Positions 35,150 to 43,747 of a stretch of 64,000 nt of DNA are shown in pieces. Within the stretch, counting starts at the first letter, position 1. Each line of letters opens with the position of its first letter. The translations under genes and the position numbers were made by a program. The stretch lies in assembly GCA_017503105.1 (NCBI GenBank), contig JAFVTS010000006.1:1-64000 (forward strand). Direction: 5' to 3'. Source of the stretch: Clostridia bacterium (lineage in GTDB: Bacteria; Bacillota; Clostridia; Oscillospirales; CAG-272). The notes beneath the pieces were generated by a model. It had not been told where the DNA came from and did not search any database. It worked only from the letters and a program-made list of their open reading frames with translations.

Positions 35150-36320
35150 ACCTTTCTTTTTCCTCGGAGACGGAGATGGGGATCTCCCTGCCGATATTTT
35201 TAAGCACGGTATATTCGGAATACATAGTATATCCGCCGTCGGTGAACGCGCCGTCCGTTCTCACCGAGATGACCTCGGCGTCCGCGGTCTTATTTAAGAA
35301 TTGCTCCAAAAGCTCCCCTGCCGCGGTCTTGACCATCTCGTCTTTTCCGAGTGAGCGCTCCTTGACGTTGTACGAAAGGCGCGTTTTAACGCATCTTTCA
35401 AGCGGTAATCTGTATCTTCCGAAAAGCGTGAGTTGACTTTTATACTCTATTATATCACACATTCCATCCAAATTTCTACTGTTTTTTAAAATATTTATGG
35501 AAAATCCTAAAATTTTATAGCTTACACCGACGTTTTCGGAAGAAACGTAGACCTTTTCCTCTCTTGATTCCAAGGCTGTGGCGCTTACCTTTCCGTAAAC
35601 CCGTCCGACGATGGATCCCTCCGCACGAACGAAGCCGCCCCCAAGCTCCCCCGGAATTATACCCGAGATGAGAACGTCACCCTTCTTTACAGCGTCGCCC
35701 GCTTTTACGACGGCGTAACCACTCCTTACGTTTATTTCCTCTATGACAGCGTCCTCGCTCGCGACGACGTTTGAGTAAGTGAGCCCGTCGTCTTCTTTTT
35801 CAAAGCTGTTCTTCTTTCCGAGCGTTACGTAAGCCACCGTGCCGCGTCTGTTCACGTTGACCCAGGAAATATCGTCGGATGAAAGAAGCAGCTCTGCCTC
35901 AAGGGCATCCTTGTCTATCTGCCCCCAGCGCGCACCCGAATAAAGCCCAAGCTCGCTAAGTGCGCAAAGCGTCTCCTCCCCGTAGAAGCTCTCGTCGAAA
36001 ATTCGTACGTCCCAGACGGCGCCCGAGCACCAAACGAATATAAAAACACCGAGAAGAATACCTAAGAAAGTTCCGTAACAATGCCTGTTTCGGTATATAA
36101 ATCCGGGCAGACCGAGAATTTCCGTTTCCGTAAAATCAATTTTACCGCGCAACTCACGGCGCAAGCGAGCCCCGTCTCTGGGCCTTACCTCGCAGGTAAA
36201 ATCACGCTTTACGGAGGCGTTTATACCCAATCGTAAAAGCGCGTTTACCAAGCTTGGAGCATCCTTTTCCTCCACGGAAAAAACCGTATAACCGAAGATG
36301 AGTCCGTCAATTCTTGGCAT
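35133..36320 (-). CDS. yqfD: Sporulation protein YqfD
   Basis: 395 residues from the ATG at 36320. One hydrophobic segment (YGTFLGILLGVFIFVWCSGAVWDV) near residue 83-106 anchors a large extracytoplasmic domain with GLYSGARWGQIDKDALE and WVNVNRRGTVAYV. In Bacillus the family is mother-cell expressed under sigma-E. The end overlaps phoH by 17 bases and the start overlaps yqfC by 14. A GTG at 36347 is a possible alternative start, since GGAGG lies rather far (12 bases) from the ATG. Confidence 0.9.
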   Translation of the reverse strand: MPRIDGLIFGYTVFSVEEKDAPSLVNALLRLGINASVKRDFTCEVRPRDGARLRRELRGKIDFTETEILGLPGFIYRNRHCYGTFLGILLGVFIFVWCSGAVWDVRIFDESFYGEETLCALSELGLYSGARWGQIDKDALEAELLLSSDDISWVNVNRRGTVAYVTLGKKNSFEKEDDGLTYSNVVASEDAVIEEINVRSGYAVVKAGDAVKKGDVLISGIIPGELGGGFVRAEGSIVGRVYGKVSATALESREEKVYVSSENVGVSYKILGFSINILKNSRNLDGMCDIIEYKSQLTLFGRYRLPLERCVKTRLSYNVKERSLGKDEMVKTAAGELLEQFLNKTADAEVISVRTDGAFTDGGYTMYSEYTVLKNIGREIPISVSEEKERFVPDG

Positions 36321-36558
36321 AAGCAAACCCGACCTCCGAAATCTCACCCACTATCTCAACGCCCCGTCCCTCGAATACCGAGAGCCTGAGCCCTGTCCCC
36401 GATACGCGGATCCGCCCACCGTGGCTCACGAGAGTTATCTTTTCGGGCGAAAGTTCCGACACCGCGACGACGGCGCCGAGGGACATACGCATTCCTCTGC
36501 CCGCGCGCTCCGCGTTCATAAAAAAACCGCTCGGCGGCACCGCTCTTTTTTCTGTCAT
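36307..36558 (-). CDS. yqfC: Sporulation protein YqfC
   Basis: 83 residues. Small beta-rich protein of the YabP/YqfC family, always paired with yqfD. GGAGG precedes the ATG at 36558 by 8 bases. The longer frame to 36666 would overlap the divergent ylbJ-like gene and is rejected. First gene of the run yqfC-yqfD-phoH-ybeY-era-recO-mutS2. Confidence 0.88.
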   Translation of the reverse strand: MTEKRAVPPSGFFMNAERAGRGMRMSLGAVVAVSELSPEKITLVSHGGRIRVSGTGLRLSVFEGRGVEIVGEISEVGFAYAKN

Positions 36559-36618
36559 TTTTATACCTCCCAGAACATAAGCCTTTAATATGAATGTATG
36601 TAAAGAAGGTGTGAAAAA

Positions 36619-37563
36619 ATGACTGATAATATAAAACCGAAAACAGCGAAAAGAAAAAAGGCTCACCCCGCCGCCGCTCTGATAGTGCTCGCGCTCCTTG
36701 TAAGTCCCGCTTTTTTGTTCCCGAAAGAGCTTTCCTCGGGTGTTCTTTTCGGCCTCTGTCTTTCGTTTGAATGCGTTATCCCGTCGGTCTTTCCGTTTTT
36801 CGTCATAGCGGACGCCATAGCCTCGTTTGGCGGCGGTATTGAAGACGGAATGCTCGGAAGGCTGTTTTCCAAAATATTCAGGCTGCCCGCCCGAGCCCTT
36901 GAAGCCTTCGTGCTCGGAAACGTATGCGGCTTTCCCCTCGGTGTAAAGGCGGCGTCCGATCTATACGAAAGAGGTGAGATAACGAAAAAGGAAGCGGAGC
37001 ACCTTATCGGCTTTGCGAACGGTCCGTCGCTCGCCTTTACCCTCGGTGCTGTCGGAACGGGTATGCTCGGCAGCATAAAATACGGATTTCTACTTTACTC
37101 ATCGCTCGTCATATCGTCTGTTGCCGTAGGTTTTATCTTCAGGTCAAAGAGTGAAATAATCAACAAACCGAGCCTTATTTCAAGGCAGAAGTTCGATTTG
37201 GTAAGCTCTATAAAAAACGCGGGCTTCAATTCCGTGACCGTCAGCTCGTATATAATCTTCTTCTCCGCCGTTTCTGCTCTTCTGAGATCACTCATAAAAA
37301 GCGAGCCTTTGGCTCTTTTAGCAATCGTCTTTTCAGAGGTCTCGGGAGCCGCGGCGTACATAAGCTCAGCCGCGTTTTTGCCACCGAGGATCGGGCTTGC
37401 TTTAATGGCGTCGGCTCTTGCTTTCTCAGGCTTTTCCGTGCATTTGCAATCGAGAAGCCTTGCGCACTCGGATATTTCGTTCATTAAATATTATATAATG
37501 AAAGTCGTTCAAGCCCCGCTCTGCGCGGCACTTACCTTTTTGCTTTCGTTTGCGCTTATATAA
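36619..37563 (+). CDS. YlbJ-like sporulation integral membrane protein
   Basis: 314 residues, about seven or eight hydrophobic segments, with nucleoside-recognition (Gate) domain features such as FVLGNVCGFPLGVKAASDLYE and GFANGPSLAFTLGAVGTGMLG. This pattern matches YlbJ, a sigma-E-dependent protein of spore maturation in Bacillus. It is divergent from yqfC with about 60 bases between start codons, so the two sporulation units share a control region. A weak AAGGTG precedes the ATG. Confidence 0.82.
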   Translation: MTDNIKPKTAKRKKAHPAAALIVLALLVSPAFLFPKELSSGVLFGLCLSFECVIPSVFPFFVIADAIASFGGGIEDGMLGRLFSKIFRLPARALEAFVLGNVCGFPLGVKAASDLYERGEITKKEAEHLIGFANGPSLAFTLGAVGTGMLGSIKYGFLLYSSLVISSVAVGFIFRSKSEIINKPSLISRQKFDLVSSIKNAGFNSVTVSSYIIFFSAVSALLRSLIKSEPLALLAIVFSEVSGAAAYISSAAFLPPRIGLALMASALAFSGFSVHLQSRSLAHSDISFIKYYIMKVVQAPLCAALTFLLSFALI

Positions 37564-37617
37564 AATATCGCCCGTTTTGCAGCTTTGCGGTATTTCATTT
37601 TCGGGTATAGTACGTTT

Positions 37618-37653
37618 ATAAAAAATCCGTCCGACGGAAAATCCGTCGGACGG
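37618..37653 (-). terminator. pckA terminator
   Basis: CCGTCCGACGG and CCGTCGGACGG form an 11-bp stem; ATTTTTTATA follows on the minus strand. Confidence 0.88.
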
Positions 37654-37670
37654 TGAACTTTTTCGGTTTA

Positions 37671-39464
37671 TTACTTGGAAAGTCTTTCTTCAAGAGCCTT
37701 GAGCTCATCGTAAAGCTCTGCGGGAACTCTGTCGCCGACCTGAGCGTAGAACTCGTGGATGCCCTTGCAGTCCTCAAGCCAAAGCTCCTTGTCAACGGAG
37801 AGAAGACCCTCAAGAGTCTCCTTAGAGATATCAAGACCTTCGATATTGATGTCCTCAGCGTTGGGAACGTAACCGATAGCGGTCTCCTTTGCGCCGACCT
37901 TGCCGTCGCAACGTGCGAGTATCCACATAAGAACACGCATATTGTCACCGAATCCGGGCCAGATGAAGTGTCCTTCGTCATCGGTTCTGAACCAGTTAAC
38001 GTGGAAGATCTTGGGGGGATTAGCAATAGCCTTGCCCATCTTGAGCCAGTGTGCCCAATAGTCACCCATATCGTAGCCGACGAAGGGACGCATTGCCATA
38101 GGATCGCGGCGAACTACGCCGACAGCACCTGCTGCCGCAGCGGTGGTCTCGGAAGCCATAATGGAGCCGACGAAGGTACCGTGCTGCCAGGAGGTGGACT
38201 GATATACGAGGGGAGCGGTCTTTGCGCGTCTGCCGCCGAATACGATAGCGGAGATCGGAACACCCGCAGGATCGTTGAACTTGTCGGAGATGCAGGGGCA
38301 GTTAGCCGCCATAGCGGTAAATCTGGAGTTGGGATGAGCGCCCGAGGTGCCAACCTTATCAGCCTTGTCGTACTTCTTGTAATCCCAAGGCTCGCCTCTC
38401 CAGTTGAGAGCGTTCTTGGGGGGATCGTTGTCAAGACCCTCCCACCAAACGGTATTGTCATCAAGATTGTGGCAAACGTTGGTGAAGATGCAGTCACGCA
38501 TAGAGGTGTGAAGAGCGTTGGGGTTGGAGTGCTCGTTTGTTCCGGGAGCAACGCCGAAGAATCCGTTCTCGGGGTTAACAGCCCAAAGTCTGCCGTCCTG
38601 ACCGACGCGGAGCCAAGCGATGTCGTCACCTACGCACCATACCTTATAGCCCTTATCCTTGTAGATCGAAGGAGGAATGAGCATCGCAAGGTTGGTCTTA
38701 CCGCAAGCGGAGGGGAATGCAGCACTTATGTACTTGACCTCTCCCTCGGGATTCTCAAGACCGAGAATGAGCATATGCTCTGCCATCCAGCCCTCTTTGC
38801 GTCCGAGGTAGGATGCGATACGGAGTGCGAAGCACTTCTTGCCGAGAAGAACGTTTCCGCCGTAACCTGAGTTGACAGACCAGATGGTATTGTCCTCGGG
38901 GAAGTGGCAGATGTATCTGTTCTCTTCATCTATATCAGCGCGCGCGTGAAGACCCTTGATGAAATCAGCGCTGTCGCCGAGTGCGTCGAGGACGTTGAGT
39001 CCTACTCTCGTCATAATAAGCATATTGAGCACGACGTAGATGGAGTCGGTAAGCTCAATGCCGTACTTTGCGAAATCGGAGCCGACGACGGACATAGAGT
39101 AAGGAATAACGTACATAGTTCTGTTCTTGTAAGAACCGGTGTAAAGCTTGGTAAGCTTAGCGTAGCATTCCTTGGGGTCCATCCAGTTGTTGATGTTGCC
39201 CGCGTCCTCTTTCTTCGAGGTGCAGATGAAGGTTCTGTTCTCAACTCTTGCAACGTCGTTTACTGCGGTTCTGTGAAGATAGCAGTTAGGAAGCTTTTCC
39301 TCGTTGAGCTTGATCATCTCGCCCGTCGAGCAAGCCTCGGCGCGAAGCTTTTCAGCCTGCTCCTCGGAGCCGTCGATAAGCACGATGTCGGAGGGCTGAA
39401 CCATTTCAGCCATCTCAGCGATCCAAGCGTTGACATACTTGTTCTTTGTTACGTTTGTGTTCAT
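37671..39464 (-). CDS. pckA: Phosphoenolpyruvate carboxykinase (GTP)
   Basis: 597 residues, in the GTP-dependent family (about 600) rather than the ATP family (about 530). Kinase-1a motif FPSACGKTNLAML, and NWFRTDDEGHFIWPGFGDN near the C-terminus. Interconverts oxaloacetate and phosphoenolpyruvate; in anaerobes it often runs toward oxaloacetate with CO2 fixation. ATG at 39464 is chosen with AAGGAGA ahead. The longer frame to 39500 adds unlike residues. Monocistronic. GTP-type PEPCK is less usual than ATP-type in Firmicutes. Confidence 0.95.
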   Translation of the reverse strand: MNTNVTKNKYVNAWIAEMAEMVQPSDIVLIDGSEEQAEKLRAEACSTGEMIKLNEEKLPNCYLHRTAVNDVARVENRTFICTSKKEDAGNINNWMDPKECYAKLTKLYTGSYKNRTMYVIPYSMSVVGSDFAKYGIELTDSIYVVLNMLIMTRVGLNVLDALGDSADFIKGLHARADIDEENRYICHFPEDNTIWSVNSGYGGNVLLGKKCFALRIASYLGRKEGWMAEHMLILGLENPEGEVKYISAAFPSACGKTNLAMLIPPSIYKDKGYKVWCVGDDIAWLRVGQDGRLWAVNPENGFFGVAPGTNEHSNPNALHTSMRDCIFTNVCHNLDDNTVWWEGLDNDPPKNALNWRGEPWDYKKYDKADKVGTSGAHPNSRFTAMAANCPCISDKFNDPAGVPISAIVFGGRRAKTAPLVYQSTSWQHGTFVGSIMASETTAAAAGAVGVVRRDPMAMRPFVGYDMGDYWAHWLKMGKAIANPPKIFHVNWFRTDDEGHFIWPGFGDNMRVLMWILARCDGKVGAKETAIGYVPNAEDINIEGLDISKETLEGLLSVDKELWLEDCKGIHEFYAQVGDRVPAELYDELKALEERLSK

Positions 39465-39549
39465 TGGTCTATATCTCCTTTTTTTAATTAACTTATTCAT
39501 TTCCGTGAAAAAACGTCCTTAATCAAAAAAACCATTTTTCCACATATAC

Positions 39550-39578
39550 ATTATATCATAACGCTTTTTATTTTTCAA
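39550..39578 (-). promoter_or_regulatory. pckA promoter
   Basis: Minus-strand TTGAAA (39578-39573), 17-base spacer, TATAAT (39555-39550). It leaves an untranslated leader of about 80 bases. Confidence 0.75.
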
Positions 39579-39690
39579 GTAGAAAACCAAATATTTTTAA
39601 AAAAACAATATTTTTCCTGCGGCGCACCGAACGCACTCTATGTCACATCGGCGCGCCTCGTGTCTTTCCCTGTCGTTTTTAATTCAGAAT

Positions 39691-39811
39691 TGGTAAATTT
39701 TACCATTTTTACACAGAAAAGTTTGTGCATTTTTTCGTCATTTTAGGTATTGATTTCGTGCGGGTTTTGTGTTACAATATTCTTGCTTCCAAATTTTACC
39801 ATATTTTACCA
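39691..39811. promoter_or_regulatory. TTTTACCA motif cluster around the spo0A promoter
   Basis: A perfect 15-bp palindrome TGGTAAATTTTACCA lies at 39691-39705, upstream of the promoter. Two direct TTTTACCA copies lie at 39794-39801 and 39804-39811, exactly one helical turn apart and just after the expected transcription start. These look like operator half-sites. The binding protein is unknown. No canonical 0A box (TGTCGAA) was found. Confidence 0.5.
39750..39778 (+). promoter_or_regulatory. spo0A promoter
   Basis: TTGATT (39750-39755), 17-base spacer, TACAAT (39773-39778). Confidence 0.75.
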
Positions 39812-39839
39812 ATTTTCACATCGAAAGGAATCAAACAAA

Positions 39840-40619
39840 ATGGAAAACAACGCAAAAATCTTACTTTGTGACGAAAACGAACAGACGAGGCGCGAGCTTT
39901 CTGAGAAGTTACGGAGCGCAGGCTTCACCTTTATCGAGGAGGCAAAGAACGGTGAAGAGGCGCTTTTGAAAATGACGAAGGCGCGCTTTGACGTCGCCGT
40001 GGTCGACCTCTGGCTCTCGGGCATCGACGGCATAGGTATAATCCGCAACATAGACCTCTCGGGAGCAAAGGAAAAGCCCGCCTTCATACTGACCTCCCCC
40101 ATAAACAAGCAAAGCATTCTTATGGAAGCGTCCGAGGCGGGCGCGGATATGTGCATACTGAAGCCCTTTGAGCCGTCGACTCTCATCGGGCATATAAATT
40201 CCTTAATGAGAATAAGGAACAAAAACAAAAACGGCGACCCCGTCGGAATTACGGGATCACCGGATATGGAGGCGCAGGTAACGAAGATCATCCACCAGAT
40301 AGGGATTCCCGCGCACATAAAGGGGTATCAGTATTTAAGAACAGCCATACTTATGACGATAGACGAGGGCGACGTGATAAACGCCGTGACGAAGGTCCTC
40401 TACCCCGCCGTTGCCAAAAAATACTCAACGACGACGTCGAGAGTCGAGCGCGCCATAAGACACGCGATAGAGGTCGCGTGGGACAGAGGTGACGTTGACG
40501 TTTTGAACTCCTATTTCGGATATACCATTCAAAATTCAAGAGGCAAGCCGACGAACAGCGAATTCATCGCTATGATAGCCGACAATCTCAGGCTGAAGTA
40601 CAAATACGCGGTGGTTTAA
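39840..40619 (+). CDS. spo0A: Sporulation master response regulator Spo0A
   Basis: 259 residues from the ATG at 39840. The receiver has acidic pair Asp11-Glu12, phospho-acceptor Asp56 in [11 protein letters not shown], Thr85 and Lys108 in ILKPFE. The C-terminal Spo0A domain carries [13 protein letters not shown] and the DNA-recognition helix region [21 protein letters not shown]. It turns on sporulation once phosphorylated. An upstream in-frame ATG at 39750 lies inside the promoter and is rejected; GAAAGGA precedes the chosen start. spoIVB, the usual upstream neighbour, is absent. Confidence 0.97.
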   Translation: MENNAKILLCDENEQTRRELSEKLRSAGFTFIEEAKNGEEALLKMTKARFDVAVVDLWLSGIDGIGIIRNIDLSGAKEKPAFILTSPINKQSILMEASEAGADMCILKPFEPSTLIGHINSLMRIRNKNKNGDPVGITGSPDMEAQVTKIIHQIGIPAHIKGYQYLRTAILMTIDEGDVINAVTKVLYPAVAKKYSTTTSRVERAIRHAIEVAWDRGDVDVLNSYFGYTIQNSRGKPTNSEFIAMIADNLRLKYKYAVV

Positions 40620-40622
40620 AGC

Positions 40623-41228
40623 TCACTTCAGCGTGCGCCTGCCCTCCATCGCTCTGTAAAGAGTCACCTCGTCGGCGTATTCTATATCTCCGCCGACGGG
40701 GATACCGTAGGCGAGCCTCGTAACTCCGACACCGTGCCCCTCAAGGACTCTTGCGAGATAAGCCGCGGTAGTATCACCCGACGGCGTGGGATTGGTCGCC
40801 ACTATGACCTCCCTGACCTCTCCCGTCTCGGTGCGGGAAAGAAGCTCCTTTACCGTAAGGTCGTCGGGCGTCACGTTATCAAGCGGAGAAAGAGCGCCGC
40901 CGAGGACGTGATAAACGCCCTTATATCCTCTGACCTTTTCCATAACTATAACGTCCTTCGGGCTTTCAACGACGCAGATGAGCCCCTTGTCACGGCGCTC
41001 GTCGGCACAAATCTCACAAATATCCTCGCGCTCGGAGAGTCCGAAGCACACGGGACACTTATGCACGTCGCGCTTCGCTCCGAGAATAGCGTCGGAAAAT
41101 CTGAGCGCCTCCTCGTCGGAGAGCTCAAGCATCGCAAAGGCGTACCTCGCCGCGGTCTTTGCTCCGACCCCCGGCAAGCGTCTGAACTCCTCGATAAGGC
41201 GCTTTATAGGAGCAATATATTCCGCCAT
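40623..41228 (-). CDS. recR: Recombination mediator RecR
   Basis: 201 residues. N-terminal helix-hairpin-helix (FRRLPGVGAKTAARYAF), C4 zinc finger CPVC...CEIC, and a Toprim domain with VVESPKDV. Works with RecO in RecFOR repair. ATG overlaps the ybaB stop by one base. Order dnaX-ybaB-recR is the conserved Firmicute cluster. Ends three bases from the convergent spo0A. Confidence 0.96.
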   Translation of the reverse strand: MAEYIAPIKRLIEEFRRLPGVGAKTAARYAFAMLELSDEEALRFSDAILGAKRDVHKCPVCFGLSEREDICEICADERRDKGLICVVESPKDVIVMEKVRGYKGVYHVLGGALSPLDNVTPDDLTVKELLSRTETGEVREVIVATNPTPSGDTTAAYLARVLEGHGVGVTRLAYGIPVGGDIEYADEVTLYRAMEGRRTLK

Positions 41229-41593
41229 CAGAACATACCGCCAAGACCGCCCATACCGCCAAGACCGAGCGAGCCTGTTATCTTCTGCATTTCCTCTGCC
41301 GCGGTATTTTCAACGGTCTTCACAGCCTCGTTGACGGCGGCAACGATAAGATCCTCAAGAGTTTCAACGTCATCGGGGTCAACGACCTCGGGATCTATCT
41401 TTACCGAGAGTATCTCTTTTTTGCCGTTGATCTTGACGCCGACGACACCGCCGCCCGCGCTGATCTCGTACTCGCGCTCTTCAAGCTCTGCCTGCTTTGC
41501 CGCCATATCCTCCTGCATCTTCTGTGCCTGCTTGATCATAGCCTGCATATTTGCGGGGCCGCCCGCGTTTTGCTGGGGTATCCTTACCTTCAT
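41228..41593 (-). CDS. YbaB/EbfC family nucleoid-associated protein
   Basis: 121 residues from the ATG at 41593. An N-terminal helix with KQAQKMQEDMAAKQAELEE and a GMGGLGGMF tail frame the YbaB core. Dimeric DNA-binding protein. GGAGG precedes the ATG. An in-frame TTG at 41608 overlaps that site and is rejected. Confidence 0.94.
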   Translation of the reverse strand: MKVRIPQQNAGGPANMQAMIKQAQKMQEDMAAKQAELEEREYEISAGGGVVGVKINGKKEILSVKIDPEVVDPDDVETLEDLIVAAVNEAVKTVENTAAEEMQKITGSLGLGGMGGLGGMF

Positions 41594-41620
41594 TTCTATA
41601 TCCTCCAAAAAAATTATAAT

Positions 41621-43228
41621 TTATCTTATCGCGTTTTCTATCTCATCGGAGAAATCGTTGTTTCCCGATGCGTCAAGCGGCTCTATCGCCAGAACCACGT
41701 CCTTTGCCGAAAGCCCCTCGACCTCGGCTATTATCCCCTTGAGCAGCATCATATCCTCGTTATCCGAGGCAAGCTTCGATGCGAAAAACGGCTCCATTCT
41801 TATAAGGAACGACCCGTCGGGCATTCTGTACGTTTTTGATTTTATAAATCCGACGGAGAGCGATCTTTTAAGCTCTCCTATCTTTTCGACCACCGAGCCC
41901 CATTTTTTATAAAGCGACGGGGTGCGCGCGCCCGACTCGGGGCTTGACTTCGCCTCGGCTTTTATTTCGGTGGTAGGATCCTCCGCGTCGCGCTCCTTCT
42001 TCGTCGGAAGGACGGTGACGGTCTTTTCTATATTTTCCCTTGCAGCCTCGGGTGAGTGAGAAACTCCGAGCCTCAGCTTCGCTATCTCCTTCTCAAGCGC
42101 CTCGATCCTCGCGGCAAGCGCCTCGGGCGAGGACGAGCTCTTTGCGTCGCACATTCTCGTCAAGGCGATCTCGGCGATGCTGCGCCTTGAATTTATCGCG
42201 CGCTGCATATCGGCGAGCGCGTCCTCAAGAATTCTGACGTGATACCCCGCCATAGCGTGCGTCATCATCCCCGCAAGCGGAAGAAGAGTATTCATCTCCG
42301 ACTCCGTAAGGTCGAGGTAGGAGCGCGCGTCCTTCGCGTTTTTCACGACGAGCACGTCGCGGTAGGCGTCTATTATCTCCTGCCAGAATACGGAAATATC
42401 ACCGCTCTTCATCGTGACGGAATCTATCACGGAATAAACCGCAGAATAATCCGCCCGAAGCACCGCTTCAAGTATTCTGTAAGCAGCCTCGCGGTTGCCG
42501 CTGCCGACGGTCGAATAAACGAGCTCGTCGGTGATTTTTTTGTGAGCACCCGCGCAAAGCTCAAGAAGGCTTATAGCGTCACGCATACCTCCGCGCGAGA
42601 TACGGGCGATGACGCGTGCGCCGTTTTCATCAAGGTCTATCCCCTCCGCCTCGGATATTTTATTAAGACGGCGAATGATATTCTCGGAGGATATGCGCTT
42701 GAAATCAAAGCGCTGACACCTCGAAACTATGGTCGTCGGAAGCTTATGATATTCCGTCGTGGCGAGGATGAATATTACGTAGGTCGGCGGCTCCTCAAGA
42801 GTTTTCAAGAGCGCGTTGAACGCCGAGGACGACATCATATGGACCTCGTCGATAATGTAAACTCTGTATTTGAGAACGGACGGCGTAAACGCGATCTCAT
42901 CCTTTATATCTCTTACGTTGTCAACGCCGTTGTTGCTTGCGGCGTCCATTTCTATAACGTCGGTGGCAACTCCCGCGTCGACCGAGCGGCAAGCCTCGCA
43001 CCTGTTGCAGGGATTTCCGTTTCTCGGATTCTCACAGTTGACCGCCTTGGCAAGTATCTTGGCGCAGCTCGTCTTTCCCGTTCCGCGCGAGCCGCAGAAA
43101 AGATAGGCGTGCGAGAGCTTGTTTTCCCTTACCTCGTATTTGAGAATATCCGTTATGCCCTCCTGACCGTAAACGTCGTCAAAATCGGTGGAGCGCCATT
43201 TTCTGTAGAGAGCTCTGTAATCCGACAT
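41621..43228 (-). CDS. dnaX: DNA polymerase III subunits gamma and tau
   Basis: 535 residues. Clamp-loader ATPase: Walker A CGSRGTGKTSCAKIL, zinc module with four cysteines (C...CNRCEAC), Walker B IIDEVHMM, sensor SRC in TTIVSRCQRFDF. The C-terminal third is variable and linker-rich. GGAGG precedes the ATG. I saw no clear programmed frameshift signal. It lies downstream of the SRP RNA in the same direction. Confidence 0.96.
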   Translation of the reverse strand: MSDYRALYRKWRSTDFDDVYGQEGITDILKYEVRENKLSHAYLFCGSRGTGKTSCAKILAKAVNCENPRNGNPCNRCEACRSVDAGVATDVIEMDAASNNGVDNVRDIKDEIAFTPSVLKYRVYIIDEVHMMSSSAFNALLKTLEEPPTYVIFILATTEYHKLPTTIVSRCQRFDFKRISSENIIRRLNKISEAEGIDLDENGARVIARISRGGMRDAISLLELCAGAHKKITDELVYSTVGSGNREAAYRILEAVLRADYSAVYSVIDSVTMKSGDISVFWQEIIDAYRDVLVVKNAKDARSYLDLTESEMNTLLPLAGMMTHAMAGYHVRILEDALADMQRAINSRRSIAEIALTRMCDAKSSSSPEALAARIEALEKEIAKLRLGVSHSPEAARENIEKTVTVLPTKKERDAEDPTTEIKAEAKSSPESGARTPSLYKKWGSVVEKIGELKRSLSVGFIKSKTYRMPDGSFLIRMEPFFASKLASDNEDMMLLKGIIAEVEGLSAKDVVLAIEPLDASGNNDFSDEIENAIR

Positions 43229-43344
43229 ACTTCCTCCAAGAACAAAAATAAAACGCCGATCGGGGCATAAATACCTTCTCTTCAGCGCTTTTACCGTAAA
43301 ATATAAACTGACAGCAAAAGCAATCAGCGATACCGAGCGAAGAC

Positions 43345-43678
43345 GAAGATCTCCGCGCCTCGGACAGAACCATACTCCCCTCCGTCGAGAATATGCTTAC
43401 ACACGGTAACTGCCACATCTGCTCAAAACAGGCGACCCCACGGCACACCCGATAAACCGCTTAATGCTGCTTGGTTCCCCACCTGACATGGTTCACGGCC
43501 TCGCGTTGCGCGGGACCCATTCATCAACACAGCGTATGACAGCGCAGACTGCACAAGCACAACCCTCGGGAGGGGGACTAACCCCTGCTATAGCGGATTT
43601 CAGGTACAAGGCACCGCTACCACCCCGGCCGGTATGGCTCCGTCCGACTCGCGGAGCTCTGCTCCGTTTGTCACGGCA
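43345..43678 (-). ncRNA. ffs: Signal recognition particle RNA, bacterial large type
   Basis: The conserved apical domain reads ATGTCAGGT-GGGGAACC-AAGCAGC, with a GGAA tetraloop. The Alu-side segment has TTGTACCTGAAATCCGCTA and AGCAGGGGTTAGTCC. The 5' TCGGACGGAGCCATAC pairs with the 3' GTATGGTTCTGTCCGA, and CTCCGCG with CGCGGAG, which fixes both ends of the rod. Ends are approximate (about 330 nt, longer than in Bacillus). Position ahead of dnaX is conserved. Confidence 0.93.
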
Positions 43679-43684
43679 TATGAT

Positions 43685-43713
43685 ATTATAACAGATTTAT
43701 TTAAAAAAAGCAA
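43685..43713 (-). promoter_or_regulatory. SRP RNA promoter
   Basis: Minus-strand TTGCTT (43713-43708), 17-base spacer, TATAAT (43690-43685). Confidence 0.85.
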
Positions 43714-43747
43714 TACCTTAAAAAGATTTTTACAAATAAATTTTTCG

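Noticed and set aside
43464..43691. Plus-strand ORF over the SRP RNA
   Set aside because: The region is the SRP RNA on the minus strand, with conserved apical and Alu-side motifs.
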